From assembly GCF_009769165.1 (NCBI RefSeq), contig NZ_CP043476.1, forward strand, positions 1,178,001-1,242,000: DNA of 64,000 nucleotides, given 5' to 3'. The notes below the pieces were generated by a model that saw only the letters and a list, made by a program, of their open reading frames with translations, made no database searches and was not told where the DNA came from. Positions 48,600 through 57,917 of the stretch are shown here, piece by piece. This DNA is from Xanthomonas hyacinthi (GTDB lineage Bacteria; Pseudomonadota; Gammaproteobacteria; Xanthomonadales; Xanthomonadaceae). How positions within the stretch are numbered: the first letter of the stretch is position 1; every line of letters starts with the position of its first letter. Position numbers and translations under genes: made by a program.

Positions 48600-49589
48600 T
48601 CAGGGCCGGGAGGCCGGCTCGATGCGCTGCTCGATCGCGCCGAAGATGCTCATTCCGTCACGGTCCAGCATCTCGATCTGCACCACGTCGCCGAACTTCA
48701 TGAACGGCGTGCTCGGCTGACCGTCGCGCAGCGTCTCCACCACGCGCAGTTCGGCGAAGCACGACGCGCCGCGCGTGGTGTCCTGGTTGGCGATGGTGCC
48801 CGAACCGATCACCGCGCCGGCCGCCAGCGGCCGCGTCCTGGCCGCGTGCGCGACCAGTTGGGCGAAGTCGAACTGCATGTCCTCGCCGGCTTCCGGCGCG
48901 CCGAACCAGGCACCGTTGATGTGGGTCCGCAGCGGCAGGTGCAGCTTGTTGTCGCGCCAGGCGTCGCCCAGTTCGTCGGGGGTGACGAACACCGGCGACA
49001 GCGCCGAGCGCGGCTTGGACTGCACGAAGCCGAAGCCCTTGGCCAGTTCGGCCGGGATCAGGTTGCGCAGCGACACGTCGTTGACCAGCCCGACCAGCTG
49101 GATGTGCGCGGCGGCCTGCGCGGCGCTTACCGCCATCGGCACGTCGTCGGTGACCACCACGATCTCCGCTTCCAGGTCGATGCCGTAGTCCTCGCTGACC
49201 ACCTTGACCGCATCGCGCGGGCCGTAGAAGCCGGCGCTGACCGCCTGGTACATCAGCGGATCGGTGTAGAAGCTCTCCGGCACTTCGGCGCCGCGCGCGC
49301 GGCGCACCCGCTCCACGTGCGGCAGGTAGGCGCTGCCGTCGAGGAATTCGTAGGCGCGCGGCAACGGCGCCGCCAGCGCGGCGATGTCCAGGTCGAACTG
49401 GCCGTCGGCGCTGCCGTCGTTGAGCGACTCGGACAGCGCGTTCAGGCGCGGCGCCAGATTGCTCCAGTCCTCCAGCGCGCGCTGCAGGGTCGCGGCGATG
49501 CCGGTGGCGCGCACCGCGCGGGTCAGATCGCGGGAGACGACGATCAGGGTGCCGTCGCGGCCGCCTTCCTTCAGGGAACCTAGCTTCAT
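48600..49589 (-). CDS. Fumarylacetoacetate hydrolase (FAH family)
   Basis: 329 residues. The start giving [22 protein letters not shown] is the typical N-terminus of the ~330-residue bacterial FAH. The metal and catalytic residues are seen in [13 protein letters not shown] (E-x-E...D) and [14 protein letters not shown], with GSGTIANQD in the active-site loop. It hydrolyses fumarylacetoacetate to fumarate and acetoacetate, the last step of tyrosine degradation, following MaiA. The CoA transferase at 15 kb could then activate the acetoacetate. Confidence 0.92.
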   Translation of the reverse strand: MKLGSLKEGGRDGTLIVVSRDLTRAVRATGIAATLQRALEDWSNLAPRLNALSESLNDGSADGQFDLDIAALAAPLPRAYEFLDGSAYLPHVERVRRARGAEVPESFYTDPLMYQAVSAGFYGPRDAVKVVSEDYGIDLEAEIVVVTDDVPMAVSAAQAAAHIQLVGLVNDVSLRNLIPAELAKGFGFVQSKPRSALSPVFVTPDELGDAWRDNKLHLPLRTHINGAWFGAPEAGEDMQFDFAQLVAHAARTRPLAAGAVIGSGTIANQDTTRGASCFAELRVVETLRDGQPSTPFMKFGDVVQIEMLDRDGMSIFGAIEQRIEPASRP

Positions 49590-49966
49590 GTCCGTCCAGT
49601 GCTGGGGAGCCGAGCGGGCGATTGTACGGCCAGACCGGATATTGGTTGCAACTGAAACTGAACTGCCGGCTGTCGGATGGCTCGCTTCGGCTTTTGTGCA
49701 ACGCGCCAATTCAGCGTAGACTGACGAGGTCTGCATGCGGCCGTCCGTTTCCCTTAGGGATCGCCGGCGAGGCCAGGATCGTGATGATCCGCTCGCCCGC
49801 CCCGCCCGACGCCTTTCGTGGTGCCGACAAACCCGGGCGATGTGTGCTCCGGGTTGATCCACACCTCTCGCAGCGCGGTTCACGGGAACGCTCCGAGCCT
49901 CACCTTCACTTGCGTCTGCACGCCGGGCACGTCCCGGCGACGGCGCGTTATCCGGAGCTTTCCTCG
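49590..49966. other. 377-bp region between faa-like gene and rhlE; long leader
   Basis: Contains no supported gene. It must include the promoter of the divergent fumarylacetoacetate hydrolase gene (which starts at 49,589) and of rhlE. A perfect 7-bp hairpin (cgccggg-cacgt-cccggcg, 49,921-49,939) lies 28 bases before the rhlE start codon. A long structured leader is common for cold-inducible DEAD-box helicase genes; that is an inference. Confidence 0.5.
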
Positions 49967-51334
49967 ATGTCATTCGAATCCTTGGGCCTGGCGCCCTTCC
50001 TGCTGCGCGCGTTGGCCGAGCAGGGCTATGAAACCCCCACCCCGATCCAGTTGCAGGCGATCCCGCTGGCGCTGCAGGGCCACGACCTGATGGCCGGCGC
50101 GCAGACCGGCACCGGCAAGACCGCCGCGTTCGGCCTGCCGCTGCTGCAGCACCTGGGCACCTCGCCGCAGCCGGTCGGCAATGGCGCGCGCAAGCCGCGC
50201 GCGCTGATCCTGACCCCGACCCGCGAACTGGCCACCCAGGTGCACGACAGCCTGCGCGGCTACAGCAAGTACCTGCGCATCCCCAGCACCACCATCTACG
50301 GCGGCGTCGGCATGGGCAACCAGCTCGACGCGCTGCGTCGCGGCGTGGACCTGCTGATCGCCTGCCCGGGCCGCCTGCTCGATCACCTCGAGCGCCGCAG
50401 CGTGGACCTGTCGGGCATCGAGATCCTGGTGCTGGACGAGGCCGACCGCATGCTCGACATGGGCTTTTTGCCCTCGATCAAGCGCATCCTCGCAAAGCTG
50501 CCCAAGCAGAACCGGCAGACCCTGCTGTTCTCGGCGACCTTCGAGGAAGGCATCAAGCAGCTGGCCCGCGAGTTCATGCACAACCCGCAGGAAATCCAGG
50601 CCACGCCGAGCAACACCGTCGCCGACACCATCACCCACCGCGTGCACCCGGTCGATGGCGCGCGCAAGCGCGAGCTGCTGCTGCACCTGCTGGCCGCCGA
50701 TTCGCGCATGCAGACCCTGGTGTTCGCGCGCACCAAGCACGGCGCCGACAAGCTGACCATGTTCCTGGACAAGTCCGGGCTGAAGACCGCCGCGATCCAC
50801 GGCAACAAGAGCCAGGGCCAGCGCCTGCGCGCGCTGAGCGACTTCAAGGCCGGCCGCATCACCGTGCTGGTGGCGACCGACATCGCCGCGCGCGGCATCG
50901 ACATCGACCAGCTGCCGAAGGTCATCAACTACGACCTGCCGATGGTCGCCGAGGACTACGTGCACCGCATCGGCCGTACCGGCCGCAACGGCTCGCAGGG
51001 CGAGGCGGTGTCGCTGGTGGCGCAGGACGAGGCCAAGCTGCTGCGCGCGATCGCGCGCATGCTCAAGCGCGACATGGACATCCGCGACGTGCCGGGCTTC
51101 GAGCCGTCCACGCCGATCCGCTGGGGCAACAACAATCCGGCCGACGAGCGTCCGGGCGGCCAGCGTCCGCCGCGCAAGAGCACCCATGCGCGGCGTCCGC
51201 ACGGCGATGCGCCGTCGCATGCGCATGCCGGCCCGAAGAAGCCGGGCGGCAGCCAGCCCAACGGCGGGCGTCGCCAGGGCCAGGAGCGTCGCCAGGGCAA
51301 CGGCGGCAACCGCCAGCCCAGCGCCGCGCGCTGA
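49967..51334 (+). CDS. rhlE: DEAD-box RNA helicase (RhlE type)
   Basis: 455 residues. The start giving [22 protein letters not shown] is the family N-terminus (Q-motif region). Helicase motifs: [12 protein letters not shown], Ia [65 protein letters not shown]. The tail from residue 385 is a low-complexity Gly/Arg/Gln-rich basic extension ([23 protein letters not shown]), as in RhlE. It remodels RNA in ribosome assembly and turnover. It is followed by a strong terminator. Confidence 0.95.
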   Translation: MSFESLGLAPFLLRALAEQGYETPTPIQLQAIPLALQGHDLMAGAQTGTGKTAAFGLPLLQHLGTSPQPVGNGARKPRALILTPTRELATQVHDSLRGYSKYLRIPSTTIYGGVGMGNQLDALRRGVDLLIACPGRLLDHLERRSVDLSGIEILVLDEADRMLDMGFLPSIKRILAKLPKQNRQTLLFSATFEEGIKQLAREFMHNPQEIQATPSNTVADTITHRVHPVDGARKRELLLHLLAADSRMQTLVFARTKHGADKLTMFLDKSGLKTAAIHGNKSQGQRLRALSDFKAGRITVLVATDIAARGIDIDQLPKVINYDLPMVAEDYVHRIGRTGRNGSQGEAVSLVAQDEAKLLRAIARMLKRDMDIRDVPGFEPSTPIRWGNNNPADERPGGQRPPRKSTHARRPHGDAPSHAHAGPKKPGGSQPNGGRRQGQERRQGNGGNRQPSAAR

Positions 51335-51427
51335 GCCGGTGCGATCCGCCTTGCGCGGATCGCACTGCACAGCAACTCGCAGGGTCGCCACCGCTCGGCC
51401 GCAGGCCTGAGCATCGACGACCCAGGC

Positions 51428-51457
51428 AAAAAGGAGCGCGAAATGCGCTCCTTTTTG
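51428..51457. terminator. Bidirectional intrinsic terminator after rhlE
   Basis: aaaaaggagcgc-gaaat-gcgctccttttt is a 12-bp perfect stem with A on the left and T on the right, so it should terminate both rhlE (+) and the convergent M28 peptidase gene (-). Confidence 0.9.
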
Positions 51458-51602
51458 TTTTGCGGGATTTTATCTTGCGCGATCTTGCCGCGCGCCGCCA
51501 CGCGGACTACGCGTGCGCAGCGCCGTCAGCGGCGGACGTCGCCCGCCAAGCTCGACGTCGCTGGCGGCCGCGCCGAACTGCCATGGGCGGGCATCGCGCC
51601 AG

Positions 51603-53876
51603 CTAGCCTTCGATCAGCGCGGTATTGCGGTCGATCTGCGCGCGGTAGGCATCCAGCACCGCCGCGGTGCGCGCGATGTAGCTGCGCAGGTCGTCCCAGC
51701 GCCGGTCCTCCAGCGCCTCGCGAATGCCGGGCAGGGTCTTGACCTCGTAGCCGGTCGCCAGCCCCGGCGCGTAGATCAGGTTGCGGTACCAGGGACGGCC
51801 CGGTAGCCCTTCGTCGGCCAACAGGCGTTGGTCGATCTGCTGCAACGAGGCATTGAGTTGCCGCCGCACCGAGGCGTCGAGCGCGGCGCTGCGCGCGGCC
51901 AGCGCCGCGTCGTAGCGCAGGCTGCTGGATTGCAGGCGGGCGATCGCCTGGTCCAGCGCGGCGAAGTCGATCGGCGGCACCGCCTGCTTGGGCTGCGGCG
52001 GCTGCAACGGACGGTTCGGATTGTCGGCGGCGCGATACGCGCCGTCGCGCAACAGCGCGGCCTGGGTCTGCGCGGCCTCGCGGTCGTTGTCGACCTGCTG
52101 TTTCACTTCCTTCGCATAGCCGGCCACGGCGTCGGCGAAGTCACCGAAGCGCTGCGGCAGCACCGGCGCATTGGCCACCCTCAGCACGGTGCGGCCGACC
52201 GTCTGCGACAGCAGCGGCAGGTAGTGGAACTCGGGATCGATGAAACGTGCGAAGTAGTCGTAGGAATCGTAGAGGGAGTGGTAGACGCCGTTGCCGCCGC
52301 CCTGCCCGCCATAGCCCAGGTCCAGCGTGGCCAGGCCCAGATGCTGCAGGAACGGGCTGTAGTCGCTGCCCGACCCCAGCGCCTTGAGCGGCAGGTCGGC
52401 GCCCGCCGCCGCTTGCCTGGCGATGTCCTTCTGCGCCGGCTTGGCGCTGGGCGCCAGCGCGTCCAGGCGCGCGCGGGCACGCTGCCGCTCGAGCACGCTG
52501 ACCCCGCTGTCCGGATCGCGCAGGTCGCCGGCCACGCCATTGACCAGCCGCTGCAGCGCATGGCTGCCGCCGGCATTGAGGAAACCGCGGCCGTTGCCGT
52601 CGGTGTTCACGTACAGCACTGCCTTGCGCTGCAGTTCGTCGGCGTGCTGCTCGGCCCATTCGGTGGAGCCGAGCAAGCCGGCCTCCTCGCCATCCCAGCT
52701 GGCGTAGACCAGGGTGCGCTTGGGCCGCTGGCCCTGCCGCGCGAGTTCGCCGATCGCCTTCGCCTCGGCCAACAACGCGGCGGTGCCGGACAGCGGATCG
52801 GCGGCGCCGAACACCCAGCCGTCGCGATGGTTGCCGCGCACCACCCATTGATCGGGGTACTCGCTGCCGCGCAACGTGGCGATGACGTTGTACAGGGTCT
52901 TGCTGCCCCACTCGGCCTGGACCTTCAAGTGAACGCGCGCCGCGCCGTCGCCGCCGATGCGATAGGTGATCGGCAACGCGCCGCGCCAGTCCTCCGGCGC
53001 CACCGGGCCACGCAGCGCCGCCAGCAGCGGTTGCGCATCGCCCCAGCTGATCGGCAGGGTCGGGATCTTCAGCACACTGCGCGCCTGCTCGATCGGCAGG
53101 CGCTTGGCGGCGGCGGTCGCGCCCACGCCCGGGGTCAGCGGATCGCCGGGATAGAGCGCGAAGTTGGCGACCGAGCCGCGCTGCACGCTCCACTGGTTGC
53201 GCGCCGGGCCGTCCGGATACGGCAGATCCTGGAAATACCCGTCGTCGCGCGGATCGGAATAGATGATCGCGCCGATCGCGCCGTGCTCCTGCGCCAGGCG
53301 CGGCTTGAGCCCGCGCCAGCCCTTGCCGTAGCGGGCGATGACGATCTTGCCGCGCACGTCCACGCCATTGCGCGCCAACGCCTCGTAGTCCTCGGCGATG
53401 CCGTAGTTGACGTAGACCAGGTCGGCCGTGACGTCACCGTTGCCGCCGTAGATCACGTACGGCGGCAGCACGTCCCGGGTCTGCGTGGAGGTGCTGTCGC
53501 CGGGCAGCGGCGGCTCCTTCAGCCGGGCCACGTACGGCTGCGCGCCCAGCAATTCCAGCGCCGCGGCCTGCGGCGACGGCCACAGCACCTGGTACTGCTC
53601 GATCTGCGCGTCCCAGCCGTAGCTGCGTAGCCGCGCCTGCAGATCGCGGGCGTTTTCCAGGTTGTGCGGCGCGCCGACCTGGTTGGGACGCGAGGACCAT
53701 TGCTTGAGCCAGCCGCGGTAATCCGCGTCCTGCAGCCCGGCATCGAAGCGCGCCTCCAGCACGCGCTGCGCCGCGGCGGCGGCGGCGTCGTAGCCGGGTA
53801 GCGGTGCCGGCTGCGCGAGCGCGGAGGAAGCGGCGAGGATCAGGACCAGCCCGGCACTGCGGCGGCGTTGCGACAT
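51603..53876 (-). CDS. M28 family metallopeptidase, glutamate carboxypeptidase II-like
   Basis: 757 residues. A signal peptide (MSQRRRSAGLVLILAASSALA) precedes a mature protein with a PA domain (about 130-290: DVRGKIVIARYGKGWRGLKPRLAQ) and the zinc peptidase domain (300-590). Zinc and catalytic residues align with glutamate carboxypeptidase II: H350 and D360 (HRDGWVFGAADPLSG), general base E397 and E398 (DGEEAGLLGSTEW), D426-type NTDG, and H in YHSLYDSYDYF. The C-terminal helical dimerisation domain is present. It removes C-terminal acidic residues from periplasmic peptides. It lies 32 bases after the TonB receptor gene on the same strand, suggesting joint peptide uptake. Confidence 0.88.
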   Translation of the reverse strand: MSQRRRSAGLVLILAASSALAQPAPLPGYDAAAAAAQRVLEARFDAGLQDADYRGWLKQWSSRPNQVGAPHNLENARDLQARLRSYGWDAQIEQYQVLWPSPQAAALELLGAQPYVARLKEPPLPGDSTSTQTRDVLPPYVIYGGNGDVTADLVYVNYGIAEDYEALARNGVDVRGKIVIARYGKGWRGLKPRLAQEHGAIGAIIYSDPRDDGYFQDLPYPDGPARNQWSVQRGSVANFALYPGDPLTPGVGATAAAKRLPIEQARSVLKIPTLPISWGDAQPLLAALRGPVAPEDWRGALPITYRIGGDGAARVHLKVQAEWGSKTLYNVIATLRGSEYPDQWVVRGNHRDGWVFGAADPLSGTAALLAEAKAIGELARQGQRPKRTLVYASWDGEEAGLLGSTEWAEQHADELQRKAVLYVNTDGNGRGFLNAGGSHALQRLVNGVAGDLRDPDSGVSVLERQRARARLDALAPSAKPAQKDIARQAAAGADLPLKALGSGSDYSPFLQHLGLATLDLGYGGQGGGNGVYHSLYDSYDYFARFIDPEFHYLPLLSQTVGRTVLRVANAPVLPQRFGDFADAVAGYAKEVKQQVDNDREAAQTQAALLRDGAYRAADNPNRPLQPPQPKQAVPPIDFAALDQAIARLQSSSLRYDAALAARSAALDASVRRQLNASLQQIDQRLLADEGLPGRPWYRNLIYAPGLATGYEVKTLPGIREALEDRRWDDLRSYIARTAAVLDAYRAQIDRNTALIEG

Positions 53877-53908
53877 GAAGACACTCCTTGGACGTGGCAT
53901 GGGCGGGC

Positions 53909-56545
53909 TCAGAAACGGTAGTCGAAACCGGCGGTGAAATAGCGGCCGCGCAGGTCGTACTGGGTGAAATCGTAGGGCGCGCGGATGCCGGGGAAGGACG
54001 CGTCGTACGGCGGCTTTGCGTCGGCCAGGTTCTCGATCTTGGCGTACAGCGTGAGCGCGTCGATGCCGCGGTAGCCCAGGTACAGATCGAACTGGTCGTA
54101 GTGGTCCACCCGCGACTGCACCGCACTGGCGGCGGCACTGGCCTTCTGCGCGTAGCCGCCGGTGTAGTACCAGGTCAGCGCCGCGGCGACATCGCCCAGC
54201 GACCAGTCCAGGGTGGTGGTCGCCTTGTTGCGCGGCAGCGACGGGCCGAGATTGCTGCCGGCATAGTCTTCGAGCGGCCCGCCCACCACCGTCGGCCGGC
54301 GGTAGTCGCGCACATGGGTGTAGGCGCTGCTCAGGCCGACTTCGCCCAACGCGGCGCTGCGCCAGCGCTGGCGCAGTTCCACGTCGATGCCCGAGGTGCT
54401 CAGCTCGCTGAGGTTCTGGTAGCGGTTGTAGACCGCGACCAGCTTGCCGCGCGCATCGCGCACCACATCGGCCGGAGCGTTGTTCTGCACCAGGGTCGTG
54501 GTGTTGCCGGTACCGATCAGGTGCTCCAGCTCGATCTTGTACCAGTCCACGCTGAGGCTGCTGTCGGCCCATGGCGACAGCACCGCGCCGAGGTTGTAGC
54601 TGTGCGTGCGCTCTGGATCCAGGTCGGTGTTGCCGACGGTGAAGAACGTCGGATTCTGCCGCGAACCGGGCACGTCAGGATCGTAGGGATCCACCACCGA
54701 ACCGTAGGAAATGTTGGTGCTGGCCGCGTTCTCCGACAGCGACGGCGCGCGGAAGCCGCGCGAGGCCGCCGCGCGCAGCAGCAGCGCATCGAGCGGCTGC
54801 CAGCGCAGGCTGGCCTTGGGCGAGAACGCGTCGCCGAAGTCGCTGTAGTGATCGCCGCGCCCGGCCAGCTGCAACTGCAGCGATTGCAGCAGCGGCACAT
54901 TGACCTCGGCATACAGCGCTGACACCTCGCGCTTGCCATCCACCTCGGCGATCGCCGGGCGGATCTGCAGGCCGGCGTCGATCTGCCATGGATTGCGCGA
55001 GACCAGTTGCTCCTGCCGCCACTCGGCGCCGGCAGCGAAGCCGACGCTGCCGGCCGGCAGCTCGAACAGGGTGCCGGACAGCTTGGCATCGACGCCGCGC
55101 AGGGTCGATTGCGCCGGACGCAGCGTGCTCAGGTTGATCGCATCGATCACCGACTGCGGCGTGGCCGCCGGATCGAACAGGTCGTAGCTGCCGTCGGCCA
55201 AGGCCTGGGCCAGGCTCCAGCGATTGGCGAAACCGCCGGACACGCTCTCGTGCTCGCTGCTGCGCGCGGCGAATGCGGCCGCTTCCCACTCCCAGCGCAC
55301 GCTGGATCCACGCACGCCGCCGAGGAAGCGGTAGGACTGCGAGCGATTGGTCTTGATCGACTCGCCGAGGTCGAAGAACGTGTATTCGATCGGCACCGCC
55401 ACGCCGTAGGGGTTGTATGGGCTGGAGGCCGGCAGCAGGTTGGAGACCGGCTCGGCCAGCCCGGTGCTGGCGTTCAACGCGAAGCGGCCGCCTTCCAGCG
55501 TGAAGTACGGGCTGGAACCGAAGATCGACACGCCCTTGACCTCGCTGTAGAGCGCCTCGCCGAACGCTTCGAGCGTGTCGCCAAGCCGGAACCTGGCGTT
55601 GCTGTAGGCCTGGTAGCGCTTGGCCGAGGGAATCAGCGTGGTGTAGGGCGCCTGGTTGAACGCGCAGGTATCGCCGGCCAGCCCGTCGATCGGCGCGCTG
55701 GCGGTCAGCAGCGTGCCCTCAGGGCACTGGCCCTGGGCATCGAGCATGGGCACCGAGCGGCCACCGACCAGATAGCGTGCGCCCTTGGCCGACCAGCCGT
55801 TCCAGCGCCCGCCCGGCAGGTCGGTATAGATGCCCGAGCGGGTCAGCGCGCGCTGGTCCTGGTCCAGCCGGTCGCGGTTGTAGGCGTCGACACTGAACAG
55901 GATGTTGTAGCCGTCGTGGTCCAGATCGCCGATGCCGCCGATGAACTTGGCGCGCTGGGTATCCAGCCCGCCCTGGTCGGCGGTGCCGCCGCTGAGGCCG
56001 AGTTCGGCGCCCTGGAAATCCTGCCGGGTGATGATGTTGACCACCCCGGCGACCGCATCCGACCCGTACACCGCGGACGCGCCGTCCTTCAGCACTTCGA
56101 TGCGCTCCACCGCCACCAACGGCAAGGCGTTGAGGTTGACGAAGGTATCGCCCAGGCCGTTGGCCGGAAAACCGTAGTTGGCCAGGCGCCGGCCATTGAG
56201 CAGCACCAGCGTGTTCTTCTGCGACAGGCCGCGCAGGCCGATGCCGGCCGAGCCGGAGGCCCAGCCGTTGTTGGTGGTCTCGTTGCTGGCGTTGCCGGTG
56301 TTGGCGGAGATCGAACGCAACGCGTCGGCGACGGTGAGCTTGCCGGACTGCTCCAGCTGCTGGCGGCCGATCACCTGCACCGGGTTGGGGCCTTCGCTGT
56401 CGCTGCGTTTGATGTTGGAGCCGGTCACGCTGACCGTCGCCAGGGTCTTTCCGCTGTCGTCGCCGCGCGACTGGGCAGCGGCGACGGGGACGAGCAGGAC
56501 GCTCGCAAGGCTCAACGCGCGCAGGTGGGGCGTGTACGGCTTCAC
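53909..56545 (-). CDS. TonB-dependent outer-membrane receptor
   Basis: 878 residues. A signal peptide (HLRALSLASVLLVPVAAAQ) is followed by the plug domain (45-165): the TonB-box region TLATVSVTGSNIKRSDSEG, NTLVLLNGRRLANYG, and VERIEVLKDGASAVYGSDAVAGVVNIIT, the most conserved plug signature. The beta-barrel ends with the characteristic aromatic residue F (RYFTAGFDYRF). It is a Xanthomonas-type peptide- or other-ligand receptor; the ligand is inferred to be a peptide from the M28 peptidase gene downstream. It is divergent from queD. Confidence 0.93.
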   Translation of the reverse strand: MKPYTPHLRALSLASVLLVPVAAAQSRGDDSGKTLATVSVTGSNIKRSDSEGPNPVQVIGRQQLEQSGKLTVADALRSISANTGNASNETTNNGWASGSAGIGLRGLSQKNTLVLLNGRRLANYGFPANGLGDTFVNLNALPLVAVERIEVLKDGASAVYGSDAVAGVVNIITRQDFQGAELGLSGGTADQGGLDTQRAKFIGGIGDLDHDGYNILFSVDAYNRDRLDQDQRALTRSGIYTDLPGGRWNGWSAKGARYLVGGRSVPMLDAQGQCPEGTLLTASAPIDGLAGDTCAFNQAPYTTLIPSAKRYQAYSNARFRLGDTLEAFGEALYSEVKGVSIFGSSPYFTLEGGRFALNASTGLAEPVSNLLPASSPYNPYGVAVPIEYTFFDLGESIKTNRSQSYRFLGGVRGSSVRWEWEAAAFAARSSEHESVSGGFANRWSLAQALADGSYDLFDPAATPQSVIDAINLSTLRPAQSTLRGVDAKLSGTLFELPAGSVGFAAGAEWRQEQLVSRNPWQIDAGLQIRPAIAEVDGKREVSALYAEVNVPLLQSLQLQLAGRGDHYSDFGDAFSPKASLRWQPLDALLLRAAASRGFRAPSLSENAASTNISYGSVVDPYDPDVPGSRQNPTFFTVGNTDLDPERTHSYNLGAVLSPWADSSLSVDWYKIELEHLIGTGNTTTLVQNNAPADVVRDARGKLVAVYNRYQNLSELSTSGIDVELRQRWRSAALGEVGLSSAYTHVRDYRRPTVVGGPLEDYAGSNLGPSLPRNKATTTLDWSLGDVAAALTWYYTGGYAQKASAAASAVQSRVDHYDQFDLYLGYRGIDALTLYAKIENLADAKPPYDASFPGIRAPYDFTQYDLRGRYFTAGFDYRF

Positions 56546-56705
56546 ATGGACTTCCGTGGACCGGGGCGCACCAGTGAGCCATCGTCGCCGGATTAACGAA
56601 AATTACATAACGGCATACGAATATGGCGTTGCGTGACGTCCACCGACACCGAACCGAAATTCGAGTGCGCCGGCGCCCGCCTTGGCTGCCTTTACAATGC
56701 CGCGC

Positions 56706-57068
56706 ATGGTTATCTTCAAAGTCTTCACCCTCGAGGCGGCGCACCGCCTGCCCAACGTCCCGCCCGGCCACAAGTGCGCGCGGCTGCATGGGCATTCGTT
56801 CCGGGTCGAGCTGCACGTCAGCGGCGAACCCGGCGCGCAGACCGGCTGGGTCATGGACTTCGGCGACATCAAGGCCGCGTTCCGCCCGATCTACGACCAA
56901 CTCGACCACCACTACCTCAACGACATCGAGGGACTGGAGAACCCGACCAGCGAGCGCCTGGCGGTGTGGATCTGGGAGCGGCTCAAGCCGGCATTGCCGC
57001 CGCTGAGCGAGATCGTGGTGCACGAAACCTGCACCTCCGGCTGCCGCTATCGCGGCCCGGGCGCCTGA
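56706..57068 (+). CDS. queD: 6-carboxy-5,6,7,8-tetrahydropterin synthase
   Basis: 120 residues, the length of QueD. The start at 56,706 gives [19 protein letters not shown]. Zinc-binding histidines are AAHRLP and the pair in LHGHSF; the catalytic cysteine is in [21 protein letters not shown] carries the catalytic His-Asp. [11 protein letters not shown] and the C-terminal [12 protein letters not shown] complete the fold. It converts dihydroneopterin triphosphate to CPH4 in queuosine synthesis. It is divergent from the TonB receptor with an A+T-rich stretch in between. Confidence 0.94.
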   Translation: MVIFKVFTLEAAHRLPNVPPGHKCARLHGHSFRVELHVSGEPGAQTGWVMDFGDIKAAFRPIYDQLDHHYLNDIEGLENPTSERLAVWIWERLKPALPPLSEIVVHETCTSGCRYRGPGA

Positions 57069-57286
57069 AGCAGGGGGGTTCGAGAGTCGGGATCGGGGAT
57101 TCGCAAGGGCGGCATGACGGCTCCTGACGGATTCCGGGTGGCCGGCTCCCGTTCCGAGGTGCCGGCGTCAGCGCACCCGGCACCTGCCGGGTGCGTCCGC
57201 AGGCCGGCGCAGAGCTAAGCAGCTCGACTCCAACCTATTGATCCGAAAGCCAGTTTGAACGGAGCCTGAGCGACTTCAGAAAATAA

Positions 57287-57327
57287 TGTTGCATTGCAGC
57301 AGAATGCGCGTATGTTGCACTGCAACA
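57287..57327 (+). promoter_or_regulatory. Two PhaR-like palindromes in front of the phasin gene
   Basis: Two TGTTGCAnTGCAnCA boxes: tgttgcattgcagca (57,287-57,301) and tgttgcactgcaaca (57,313-57,327, a perfect 15-base palindrome). Their starts are 26 bases apart, and both lie within 70 bases of the phasin start codon. PhaR of polyhydroxyalkanoate-storing bacteria binds TGC-rich palindromes of this sort in phaP promoters; the identification here is by sequence resemblance. Confidence 0.6.
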
Positions 57328-57352
57328 GCAATCGGCATTCCCTTGGAGTTGC

Positions 57353-57727
57353 ATGATGTCCGCTCAGTTCAACGATCAATTCGGCAGCTACACCCAGCAG
57401 TTCGCCACCGTCGCCTCGCGCGCCAACCGCCTGGCGCTGGAAAGCGCCGAGAGCGTGTTCGGCGTGCAGCTGAAGACCTTCGAGAAGAACGTCGCCGCGA
57501 CCACCGGCTTCCTCGGCGAGCTCACCGAAGCGCGCGACCTCGGCAGCGTGCAGTCGCTGTGGCCGAAGGGCCTGCAGATTGCCCGCGACAACTTCGAGCG
57601 GCTGGCCACGGCCAACCAGGAAGTGTTCGGCCTGGGCCTGAAGACCTCCGAAGCCATCGGCCAGCTCGCCAAGAGCCAGTTCGAGGCGGCCACCGACCAG
57701 GCCGCACCTAAAGCCAAGACCAAATAA
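57353..57727 (+). CDS. Phasin family protein
   Basis: 124 residues. MMSAQFNDQFGSYTQQFATVASRAN begins the phasin domain; FGVQLKTFEKNVAATTGFLGELTEARDLGSVQSLWPKGLQIARDNFERLATANQEVFGLGLKTSEAI is an amphipathic helical body with the phasin pattern of Gln/Asn and Ala on one face. A short AAPKAKTK tail follows. It coats polyhydroxyalkanoate granules and limits their size. No PHA synthase lies in this window. It has its own promoter region with PhaR-like sites and a strong terminator. Confidence 0.85.
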   Translation: MMSAQFNDQFGSYTQQFATVASRANRLALESAESVFGVQLKTFEKNVAATTGFLGELTEARDLGSVQSLWPKGLQIARDNFERLATANQEVFGLGLKTSEAIGQLAKSQFEAATDQAAPKAKTK

Positions 57728-57806
57728 GCAAGACCAAATACGTCCGCTGCGGCACAGCCGCACGACTGACCAGTGGTACGCGCGGGTCCCTCCCCCCGTG
57801 CAGCCC

Positions 57807-57844
57807 AGGCCCGGTAGATCCCTCCCTCTACCGGGCCTTTTTTA
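57807..57844 (+). terminator. Intrinsic terminator of the phasin gene
   Basis: aggcccggtaga (57,807-57,818) pairs with tctaccgggcct (57,827-57,838) in a 12-bp stem with an 8-nt loop, followed by ttttttatt. Confidence 0.92.
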
Positions 57845-57917
57845 TTCACGATGACTCCAGCACCGAAATTCGCCGGACTACGCCACAGCCAGATACAGCA
57901 GGTTTATCGATGGCTTA

